11,875 bases of DNA, from NCBI GenBank assembly GCA_040758475.1, contig JBFLVN010000108.1, positions 1 through 11,875 of the forward strand. The letters are read 5' to 3'. Of the stretch, positions 7,188-11,875 are shown one piece after another; the stretch's first letter is position 1, and each line of letters begins with the position of its first letter. Under the pieces are notes generated by a model, which worked only from the letters and a program-made list of their open reading frames with translations, was not told the origin of the DNA and did no database searches. The stretch comes from JBFLVN01 sp040758475. Lineage in GTDB: Bacteria; JAGRBM01. The position numbers and the translations under genes were made by a program.

Positions 7188-7407
7188 AGAGTAAATCAGG
7201 CAAGAGAACGCTAAAACAGGCGTCCGTGGATGCTTTTTTGTCGAAAATGCCCCGCCTCGTCCGCACCTGTTCGCCTGTGGACACGGCAGCGTGCCTAAAA
7301 ATTGAACAGGATTTACCGCCCCCAGTACAAAATTCCCCGCCACGAGGACCCCGGATGCGTTGGGGGAGGGGGACGTCTCTGGACCGGGATCCCCGTGACG
7401 GGAAGTG

Positions 7408-7470
7408 AAAAACCACGGGAACCCGGGATTCGATGGTGGACCAACAAGATGCTGTCCAGAATCCCCGTGG
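7408..7470 (-). terminator. Intrinsic terminator after the hemerythrin-cheB operon
   Basis: Starting 10 nt after the cheB stop, CCACGGG (7470-7464) pairs with CCCGTGG (7419-7413), followed directly by TTTTT (7412-7408). Inside, GATTC/GAATC and TGGAC/GTCCA add further pairing, making a long, partly bulged hairpin. It separates this operon from nasT. Confidence 0.75.
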
Positions 7471-7479
7471 CAATCTTGG

Positions 7480-8154
7480 CTAGAAGTTCGCGGCCATCCT
7501 CTCTCCTTGCAGGCGCGCGAGTAGCGCGGGAGCGATGCGGTTTAAGGGAAGCACCGCGCTCGCGCCGCCGCGGCGCACCGCTTCGGCTGGCATGCCGTAG
7601 ACGGCGCTCGTCGCTTCGTCCTGGGCGATCGTAAAGCCTCCGGCCCGTACGATTTCCTTCATCCCTTCCGCGCCGTCCGAGCCCATGCCCGTAAGGAGCA
7701 CGCCGATCACTCGTGACCCCGCCGCCCGCACGGCGCTCCGGAAGAGGACGTCGATGGCGGGCATGTGCCGGTGGAGAGGCTTTCCGAGGTGCGAGACGGC
7801 CAGGAGCTTTCCGATCCAACGCGTGACTTGAAGGTGCTCGCCCCCTTTGGCGAGGATCACTTCCCCTGCCTTTAGCGGCAGGGCGCCCCTCGCTTCCACG
7901 ACGCGCACGGCGCTCCGCTGGTTGAGCCGCTCCGCGAAACCGGCCGTAAAGCCGGGGAGGATGTGCTGCACGATGAGGGTGGGTGGAAAATTTTCAGGGA
8001 GCGCCGGGAGGATTTCGGAGAGCGCCTCGATCCCGCCCGCCGACGCGCCGATCACCACGAACGGACCTTCGTAGAAGGCGCCGGGGGCGCGCACGGGAAA
8101 TTCCCGTTTCTTGAAGGGGATCGGAGCGCTGGGTGGGGGCGGAATCACGGGCAT
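7480..8154 (-). CDS. cheB: Stand-alone CheB-type protein-glutamate methylesterase domain
   Basis: The 224-aa product is a CheB catalytic domain (about 31-215) with the full triad: S38 in GASAGG, H64 in IVQHI and D160 in GMGSDGAEG. The HRHMPAIDVLF and DEATSAVYGMP stretches are also typical. CheB removes methyl groups from, or deamidates, glutamyl residues of chemoreceptors. Normal CheB has an N-terminal receiver domain; here only a proline-rich 20-residue leader precedes the domain, so activity cannot be gated by phosphorylation in cis. Start ATG 8154 follows the hemerythrin-like gene by 14 bp; the longer open frame upstream is low-complexity and overlaps that gene. No CheR, receptor or CheA is in the window, so its substrate is unknown. 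It is the last gene of the operon. Confidence 0.88.
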   Translation of the reverse strand: MPVIPPPPSAPIPFKKREFPVRAPGAFYEGPFVVIGASAGGIEALSEILPALPENFPPTLIVQHILPGFTAGFAERLNQRSAVRVVEARGALPLKAGEVILAKGGEHLQVTRWIGKLLAVSHLGKPLHRHMPAIDVLFRSAVRAAGSRVIGVLLTGMGSDGAEGMKEIVRAGGFTIAQDEATSAVYGMPAEAVRRGGASAVLPLNRIAPALLARLQGERMAANF

Positions 8155-8168
8155 GGTGGGAGGATCCT

Positions 8169-8600
8169 TCAACGCGCGAGCAACGGATAGAGTTTTTGTT
8201 CTTCGATCTGGATGCGCTGGGCGAGGTGAACCGTCATCTCTTTTAATTCCCGGTCGAACCGGCTCGGATCGGAAGAGGGCTCGGTGGCGCTCCATTTCCG
8301 GATGAATTCCATGGCTCCCTGGGCGAGGATGGCCATGGTCTTTCGAAAGCCGGCCGCGACGGCTTGGGAAGCGGCGCCTTGGGCGACGAGGGCGGGATAC
8401 AAGGAACCGTCTTCGAGCGTGAGGTGTTCGAGCAGCAGATTGGAGAACGTCCGGATTTCCTCCGAGGAGGGCCGGACGCGGGCGAACTTCCCGAGCATGG
8501 CCACGAGAACCTTGTGCTGGGCCTTGAGCTTTTCTACCGTCGCGTGATCCTTTGGTGGCGGCTCCGTTCCCCTTGCTTCGTGTCTTGGCGAAATGAACAT
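8169..8600 (-). CDS. Hemerythrin-like (HHE-type) protein, copy with more His ligands
   Basis: The 143-aa product looks like an all-helical hemerythrin-like protein. Candidate metal ligands are H29 (in KAQHK), H59-x3-E63 (in LLEHLTLEDGSLYP) and H125 with E133/E134 (in HLAQRIQIEEQKLYP). The two E-x3-5-LYP segments resemble HHE repeats. The canonical helix-3 His pair (HxxxH) is not evident, so a full oxygen-carrier diiron site is doubtful. Family roles include sensing or handling O2, NO or iron. The gene is a paralogue of its upstream neighbour: they share GF, W-S, DP-RF and the R-I-x-IEE pattern at matching positions. GGGAGAAACG precedes ATG 8600, and the next gene (cheB) begins 14 bp after its stop. 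Confidence 0.75.
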   Translation of the reverse strand: MFISPRHEARGTEPPPKDHATVEKLKAQHKVLVAMLGKFARVRPSSEEIRTFSNLLLEHLTLEDGSLYPALVAQGAASQAVAAGFRKTMAILAQGAMEFIRKWSATEPSSDPSRFDRELKEMTVHLAQRIQIEEQKLYPLLAR

Positions 8601-8627
8601 CGTTTCTCCCTTCCACCTTGCGGACCG

Positions 8628-9074
8628 TCAGCGGTCCAGCAAGGAATTAACCATTTCTTCCTCGATCCGGATGCGTTCGCCGAGCTGGGCGATGACGAAG
8701 GAAAGCTCGTGGCGGAAGCGGCCCGGATCGTTCGCGGGTTCCTGAAGGCTCCAGCGGCCGGCGAAGGCCGTGGCGGTAACGGCCAGGCAAGAGACGGCGC
8801 TCTGGAATCCCATGGCCATGGCGTGCAGGACGGCGGCGCGGTTGAAGAGGATCGCGTAAAGGGCCCGGTCCTCGAAGTGGAATTGCTCGCGGAGTTGCTT
8901 GGCGAATTGCCGCATCCGGGCCGAGGTCGGGATGGGGCCGCCCGCCAGAGACTTGAGCGTTTCGGCCAGGGTGAAGTGCCGCTCGCCCAGGGTGTCTACG
9001 AGGGCCGCGGTTTCGGCGGGTATCCGGGATGGCGGAGAGGGGCAGTGGGTGTTCAAAGCGAACGCGGTGTTCAT
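8628..9074 (-). CDS. Hemerythrin-like protein, diverged paralogue
   Basis: The 148-aa product aligns along its length with the downstream hemerythrin-like protein: LREQFHFEDRALYA against LLEHLTLEDGSLYP, and LGERIRIEEEMVNSLLDR against LAQRIQIEEQKLYPLLAR. H33 and E68 match H29 and E63, but H59 and H125 of the other copy are replaced by Q64 and Q130, and the final LYP is lost. This copy may therefore bind metal poorly, or bind something else; H66 two residues from Q64 might compensate. ATG 9074 overlaps the stop of the 61-aa gene by 4 bp, so translation is probably coupled. The two copies are separated by 27 bp, as expected of an old tandem duplication. Confidence 0.68.
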   Translation of the reverse strand: MNTAFALNTHCPSPPSRIPAETAALVDTLGERHFTLAETLKSLAGGPIPTSARMRQFAKQLREQFHFEDRALYAILFNRAAVLHAMAMGFQSAVSCLAVTATAFAGRWSLQEPANDPGRFRHELSFVIAQLGERIRIEEEMVNSLLDR

Positions 9075-9256
9075 GGGATCATTCCGATCGGGCTCCCGTT
9101 CCGGGCGGCCTTCCAGCCGTCGAGGTGGCTTCGCAGGTCCCGCAGGAACCGGGAGAGTTCTTCCGGTTTGGCGGGACGCCGGGCGAATTCACGGACCCGG
9201 TTCACGAGCGCCTCGCGGGAGGGGACGGGGGGATTGGGATTGAAACCGCCTTCCAT
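9071..9256 (-). CDS. Small 61-aa protein, first gene of the hemerythrin-cheB operon
   Basis: I do not recognise this protein. It is hydrophilic, with an Asn/Pro-rich start (residues 5-12) and then an arginine-rich, probably helical region (about 14-50; LVNRVREFARRPAKPEEL, then FLRDLRSHLDGW). It has no signal peptide, membrane segment or cysteine. Reality is supported by a GGAG ribosome site 9-12 nt before ATG 9256, a 4-bp ATGA overlap with the following hemerythrin-like gene, and a sigma-54 promoter 36 bp upstream. An earlier in-frame start (9430) would run through the promoter and is rejected. Confidence 0.6.
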   Translation of the reverse strand: MEGGFNPNPPVPSREALVNRVREFARRPAKPEELSRFLRDLRSHLDGWKAARNGSPIGMIP

Positions 9257-9291
9257 GGCTGGCTCCTCTCCCCGCCTTCGAAGGGATGTAA

Positions 9292-9308
9292 AGCAGCTTC
9301 CGTGCCAA
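9292..9308 (-). promoter_or_regulatory. Sigma-54 promoter of the 61-aa/hemerythrin/cheB operon
   Basis: The minus strand reads T-TGGCAC-GGAAG-CTGC-T. The -24 box and spacing are perfect, and the -12 box has one change (CTGC for TTGC) that keeps the essential GC. The predicted start is near 9281, giving a 25-nt leader with a GGAG ribosome site. Confidence 0.7.
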
Positions 9309-9361
9309 CCGTATTTTCCATTTAAACAGGCTTGAGGGGCGGTTATACGGGGTCCGCTCAG

Positions 9362-9397
9362 AAATGGACCAGTCCAGAATGGAGCGGCGGTCCATTT
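9362..9397. repeat. Inverted repeat upstream of the hemerythrin operon promoter
   Basis: Perfect 9-bp arms AAATGGACC (9362-9370) and GGTCCATTT (9389-9397) flank 18 bp. A nested TGGAC-CA-GTCCA palindrome lies at 9365-9376. The centre is about 99 bp before the predicted sigma-54 start, a typical enhancer-binding-protein position. No T tract follows on either strand, arguing against a terminator for the DUF2249 genes. Confidence 0.5.
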
Positions 9398-9433
9398 GTT
9401 GTAAGGGGGGAAACGGGGAAACCAATTCAATTG

Positions 9434-9748
9434 CTACGCCGCCCGGCGCTTTTCGATCCGCGCACGCCAGCGCTCGGGACCTTCTTCAAGCATTTCCCAG
9501 AGGAAGCGGCCCTTGCGCCCGTTTTCGAGGAGTTCGTAGAACTTGAAAGGATCTTCGCCGGTGACCAGCACGAACGCGCCGCCCGGCGGCAGGGCGCCAA
9601 AGCGCAGAAACACGAGCGTCTCCTGCATAGCGCGGGAAACGCGCCGCAGGTCCAGGACGCCCACGGCCGAAGGGGGTACGGGAAAGCCCGGATTTGCGGC
9701 GAGGTAGCCGGTCAAGGGGAGGGTGAAGGGTTTGGCGTTTGGTTTCAT
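9434..9748 (-). CDS. DUF2249 domain protein (second copy)
   Basis: The 104-aa product is a single DUF2249 domain (about 28-100). GVLDLRRVS gives the starting strand, LPPGGAFVLVTGEDP the central turn and FLWEMLEEGPERWRARI the diagnostic end. DUF2249 has no established biochemical role. From memory it is often found fused to or beside hemerythrin-like domains and nitrogen-oxide genes, which matches the setting. The residue after DP is Phe and the central His common in the family (NDHDP) is Gly-Glu here. It starts 9 bp after the first DUF2249 gene, whose stop codon overlaps its AGGA ribosome site, so the two are cotranscribed. The N-terminal 27 residues are a proline-rich extension absent from the other copy. 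Confidence 0.8.
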   Translation of the reverse strand: MKPNAKPFTLPLTGYLAANPGFPVPPSAVGVLDLRRVSRAMQETLVFLRFGALPPGGAFVLVTGEDPFKFYELLENGRKGRFLWEMLEEGPERWRARIEKRRAA

Positions 9749-9757
9749 GGCTCTTTC

Positions 9758-10000
9758 CTAATCCAGGGGTTTGACGATCTGGGCGATCCAGCGGCCTGGC
9801 CCCTCTTCGAGGTCTTCCCAGAGGAGGCGGCCCTCCTGCTCCACGTCCAACTGGTGGTAGAAAGGTTCGATGTTCTGATCGCTTACGAGAATGAAAGAGG
9901 CGCCCGGTGCCAGGGAGCCGAAGAAGAGGGAGACGAGGGGCGAAGTCCGGGGAGCGGAAACTTCTCTTAGATCGAGAACGCCGATGGCGGCGGGACGCAT
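9758..10000 (-). CDS. DUF2249 domain protein (first copy)
   Basis: The 80-aa product consists almost wholly of a DUF2249 domain: GVLDLREVS, then LAPGASFILVSDQNIEPFYHQL and LLWEDLEEGPGRWIAQI. It is a paralogue of the gene 9 bp downstream. ATG 10000 is chosen because GGAGG lies 5 bp upstream. The frame stays open to about 10129, but only from TTG or GTG codons without ribosome sites. In this copy the family's NDHDP motif reads SDQNIEP. Function is unknown. Its place in a two-gene operon directly before the hemerythrin operon suggests a shared physiological role. Confidence 0.78.
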   Translation of the reverse strand: MRPAAIGVLDLREVSAPRTSPLVSLFFGSLAPGASFILVSDQNIEPFYHQLDVEQEGRLLWEDLEEGPGRWIAQIVKPLD

Positions 10001-10177
10001 GGGAACCTCCGGGGCCAAACTCTCGTGAAAGGCTACGCCCCGCTCCTCTCTGCCGGCATGAGCGGCGTCAGGCTGGATGGAAAATTCCAGCACCCATAGG
10101 GGCAGCGGGCGGTTTTTACTGAAAAGCAAGCGGCATTGATTCGGTGCATCATAATCCGGTTCCTTGGCATGAACATT
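10001..10177 (-). other. Promoter region of the DUF2249 pair
   Basis: This 177-bp gap between the ACT gene and the DUF2249 pair must hold their promoter. A TATGAT (-10-like) hexamer lies at 10153-10148 on the minus strand, but no good -35 stands at the right distance. TGAT-N7-ATCA is present at 10137-10151 (plus strand). I see no sigma-54 site and no clear terminator for the ACT gene. Confidence 0.35.
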
Positions 10178-10915
10178 TCATTTTGCCGCTAGGATTTCCC
10201 GTTGGATGTAGGGGATTTCCCTTTCGGCGTTCAGGGGCATTTTCTTCCGGTCGGTGAGCAAGAAGACGTCGTGGGCGAGGCCCGCCGCGGAGTTCACCTC
10301 CGCCCGCGTCACGCGGATGCCCAGAACAACGAACGCCCGCAGGATTCGGTAGAGGAGCCCCCGCGTGTCGGCCGCCCGCACTTCGAGCGCCGTGTAGGGA
10401 CTTCCCTCCGGCGTGTAGCCCGCGATCTTGAGGTCCCGCACTTCTTCCAGGAACGGCGTCCGTTTTCCGGCGGGGGTTCCGCCGAAGCGGGCCAGGAGCG
10501 TCTCGCCGATCCCTTCAAGCTCCTTGCGGGTGGGACCGTGGAACTGGGCATCGAAGAGGAGGCTTCCGTCCGAACGGGGGTAGAAATTCCCGCTCCGGAT
10601 GGAGCCGCCGTGCAGGGCGATGGCCGCCACCGTATCCAGGGCCGCCGTCGGGATGTCGGCCGAGAAGGTTGTGAGCGCCCACCCCGCCCCGAAGGGTTCG
10701 AGGGAATGGGAAACCGGGCAACGGACGAAGCTGCGGCGCGGGGAGCCGGGATGCTTACGGATAAGGGCGAGGTGTTTTTCCCGTTGCGGCGCCGCGAGTT
10801 CCTGCCACTGGGACGGCATGAGGGCCGTTTCGGCGTCCGGCGGCTGAAGGGCCACTAAGCCGGTGGCCACATGGGGCTGGAAGGGGGACGTGGAAGGGAA
10901 ACTTTCGAGCACCAT
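10178..10915 (-). CDS. Free-standing tandem ACT-domain protein, GlnD C-terminus-like
   Basis: The 245-aa product has two ACT-like domains. The second (about 174-243) is clear: TALEVRAADTRGLLYRILRA, then VLGIRVTRAEV and HDVFLLTDR match the pattern of the last ACT domain of the PII uridylyltransferase GlnD. The first (about 78-143; WALTTFSADIPTAALDTVAA, HGGSIRSGNFYPRSDGSLLFD) is weaker. GlnD's nucleotidyltransferase and HD domains are absent. ACT domains bind small ligands, glutamine in GlnD, so this may be a nitrogen-status sensor, but that is inference. GGAGG lies 9 nt before ATG 10915, and a sigma-54-like site is 37 bp upstream. It is transcribed divergently from the + strand gene. Confidence 0.75.
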   Translation of the reverse strand: MVLESFPSTSPFQPHVATGLVALQPPDAETALMPSQWQELAAPQREKHLALIRKHPGSPRRSFVRCPVSHSLEPFGAGWALTTFSADIPTAALDTVAAIALHGGSIRSGNFYPRSDGSLLFDAQFHGPTRKELEGIGETLLARFGGTPAGKRTPFLEEVRDLKIAGYTPEGSPYTALEVRAADTRGLLYRILRAFVVLGIRVTRAEVNSAAGLAHDVFLLTDRKKMPLNAEREIPYIQREILAAK

Positions 10916-10950
10916 GGAAGACGGCCTCCGCCCGTAGGCGGTTTAGATAG

Positions 10951-10967
10951 AGCAAGACCCTGGCCAC
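10951..10967 (-). promoter_or_regulatory. Possible sigma-54-like promoter of the ACT gene
   Basis: The minus strand reads TGGCCA-GGGTC-TTGC-T (10966-10951). GG, GC, the entire TTGC box and the spacing are kept, with two mismatches in the -24 box (CA for AC). The predicted start near 10940 leaves a 25-nt leader, the same as for the hemerythrin operon. Confidence 0.4.
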
Positions 10968-10985
10968 GCTCGGGGGAATCAGTAA

Positions 10986-11032
10986 CCCCTCGTTTCCAAT
11001 GGGAAATCTGTTTTCTGAGGGAGAACGAGGGG
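10986..11032. repeat. Inverted repeat in the divergent ACT / + strand gene region
   Basis: Perfect 9-bp arms CCCCTCGTT (10986-10994) and AACGAGGGG (11024-11032) are separated by 29 bp that contain a smaller TTTCC/GGAAA hairpin. No T tract follows on either strand. It lies about 46-92 bp upstream of the possible ACT promoter start and 150-195 bp upstream of the + strand ATG. It could be an operator or an RNA structure; nothing else in this 265-bp intergenic region is clear. Confidence 0.4.
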
Positions 11033-11180
11033 CTGGAGCCGCTCCAAAACGGAGCAGACTGTCACGAAATTGAAGGGCATTGCGGCCCCTCTTAACAAGA
11101 CCTTTCCCTCCCGGGTGGCGGGTGTATATAAGGTTCTTCCCGTGCCCATACCGGGATGGGCGTGTACCGGGTTTTTTTGG

Positions 11181-11780
11181 ATGAAGCGTGGAATGAAAAT
11201 CTTTCTCTTGCTCCTTCTTATAGGAGGAGGCATTTTCGCCGTAGCCCTCGTTCGGGCGTGGAATGAGCTTTTCCCTTCTTCCGTGCCCCTCGTCGTGACG
11301 AAGGCCCCGGCTAGGCCGCCTGCTCCCCCCGAAGAGCCCCCGCCTGCCTTTGATCCCGTTTCCGAATCCGTTCCCGAGGCGCCTTCGCTCTCCGCCGCCG
11401 TACCGGCCAAACCGCCGGAACTTGTTTCCCAACCCAGTTTCCAGGACGCAGGGCTCCCGGCGGAGGAAGAAAAAAAGAGCGAGCGAAAAAAGCGGGACCC
11501 TTCGGAGCGGCGCCTCGGCCGCAGGGGATTTGGCCGCTTCGGCCGGGATCGGGGGGCCCCCTGGCCCCAGGGCTCCCCCGAGGAGACGCGCTACCGGGAA
11601 CTCTGGAGCGCTTACGAGCAGGAAATGGCCGGGCTCAAAGCCCAGGGCGAAAAGGTGAGCCGGGGCGAGCGGGAGGCCCTCCGCCAGAAAGTAATCGAAC
11701 AGGTGAGGCAGGAATTTGGTGAAACGGCCGGAGAAGAACCCGAAAGCGGCGCGAATGTTTCCAAAACGCCAGATGAATGA
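11181..11780 (+). CDS. Membrane-anchored proline-rich, charged protein of unknown function
   Basis: I do not recognise this protein. From ATG 11181 it is 199 aa; ATG 11193 is equally possible and neither has a clear ribosome site. A single N-terminal hydrophobic segment (about residues 7-25) with basic residues before it predicts a signal anchor, with the rest in the periplasm. A proline/alanine-rich stretch (42-78) is followed by a very charged Lys/Arg/Glu region (95-126, including GRRGFGRFGRDRG) and a probably helical, coiled-coil-like end (134-181). The layout recalls a periplasmic spacer or scaffold protein, but no motif gives a function. It is the only + strand gene in the window and appears unrelated to the nitrogen genes. 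Confidence 0.65.
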   Translation: MKRGMKIFLLLLLIGGGIFAVALVRAWNELFPSSVPLVVTKAPARPPAPPEEPPPAFDPVSESVPEAPSLSAAVPAKPPELVSQPSFQDAGLPAEEEKKSERKKRDPSERRLGRRGFGRFGRDRGAPWPQGSPEETRYRELWSAYEQEMAGLKAQGEKVSRGEREALRQKVIEQVRQEFGETAGEEPESGANVSKTPDE

Positions 11781-11834
11781 TCCGTGATCGCCTCTTAAAG
11801 CGCGGGAAAGAGAAGAGGGCCTCCATTAGGGCGG

Positions 11835-11862
11835 CCCCGGGGGTTTTGAATAAAACCCGGGG
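11835..11862. terminator. Hairpin after the + strand gene, possible terminator
   Basis: CCCCGGGGGTTTT (11835-11847), loop GAAT and AAAACCCGGGG (11852-11862) form an 11-bp stem with a 2-nt G bulge, 54 bp after the stop at 11780. The A/T part lies in the stem rather than as a 3' T run, so termination on the + strand is uncertain. Confidence 0.4.
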
Positions 11863-11875
11863 AGGCGGGATAAGG

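Larger units (their letters stand above)
7064..7479 (-). other. Intergenic region between cheB and nasT
   Basis: This 416-bp stretch holds the terminator of the upstream operon (7408-7470) and the possible sigma-54-like site at 7171-7187. Open frames here are not convincing: no Shine-Dalgarno, no domain, and composition unlike the neighbours. The part from about 7190 to 7400 is relatively A/T-rich in places, and I see no clear RNA gene or repeat in it. Confidence 0.6.

Noticed and set aside
7216..7278. ACAGGCG/CGCCTGT inverted repeat before nasT
   Set aside because: Seven-bp arms 49 bp apart are expected by chance in a region of this size.
8155..8616. N-terminal extension of the CheB frame to 378 codons
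   Set aside because: The extra 154 residues overlap the hemerythrin-like gene out of frame and are Arg/Pro-rich; ATG 8154 gives a normal catalytic domain.
9257..9430. Longer start for the 61-aa gene
   Set aside because: It would place coding sequence over the sigma-54 promoter and inverted repeat; the added residues look random.
10137..10151. TGAT-N7-ATCA as an FNR/DNR-type box before the DUF2249 genes
   Set aside because: FNR-family sites need a 4-bp spacer (TTGAT-N4-ATCAA); here it is 7 bp.
1..11875. CRISPR arrays, tRNA/rRNA genes, insertion sequences
   Set aside because: I saw no regularly spaced repeats, tRNA- or rRNA-like sequence or transposase gene on either strand.

Overview
This is an 11.9 kb, high-GC bacterial window in which every supported gene but one lies on the minus strand. 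The genes describe nitrate/nitrite assimilation with its dedicated regulators, followed by a cluster of small hemerythrin-like, CheB-like and DUF2249 proteins. Fused nirBD, cytoplasmic NasS/NasT, sigma-54-type promoters and a DmsC-type quinone anchor point to a Gram-negative bacterium. I cannot name the phylum from sequence alone.

Layout, from high to low coordinates because most genes read leftward: (1) one + strand gene for a small membrane-anchored, proline-rich protein (11181-11780). (2) A divergent gene for a free-standing tandem-ACT protein resembling the C-terminus of GlnD (10178-10915). (3) Two tandem DUF2249 genes (10000-9758 and 9748-9434). (4) A four-gene operon: a 61-aa protein, two paralogous hemerythrin-like proteins and a receiver-less CheB-type methylesterase (9256-7480). 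It is preceded by a good sigma-54 promoter and closed by an intrinsic terminator. (5) nasT and nasS (7063-5155), encoding an ANTAR antiterminator and its nitrate/nitrite-sensing partner. (6) A small PIN-domain toxin-antitoxin-like pair (5053-4434). (7) nirBD (4104-1186), then a DmsB-DmsC-type fused iron-sulfur/membrane protein that runs off the left edge.

The strongest finding is the nirBD leader (about 4273-4105). It has a perfect sigma-54 promoter (TGGCAC-N5-TTGC). Downstream are two hairpins whose hexanucleotide loops each carry the A1/G4 signature of ANTAR target RNA. The second hairpin shares its bases with the 5' arm of a strong terminator followed by a T-rich tract. With nasT and nasS close by, the sequence gives a nearly complete circuit: general nitrogen control starts the transcript through sigma-54, and nitrate or nitrite, sensed by NasS, frees NasT to suppress termination. 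Nitrite is then reduced to ammonium by NirBD. The adjacent iron-sulfur/anchor protein probably carries quinol electrons to a nitrate reductase lying outside the window.

The hemerythrin/CheB/DUF2249 cluster is the least explained part. It looks like a small diiron or gas/redox signalling module, but its function is inference only.
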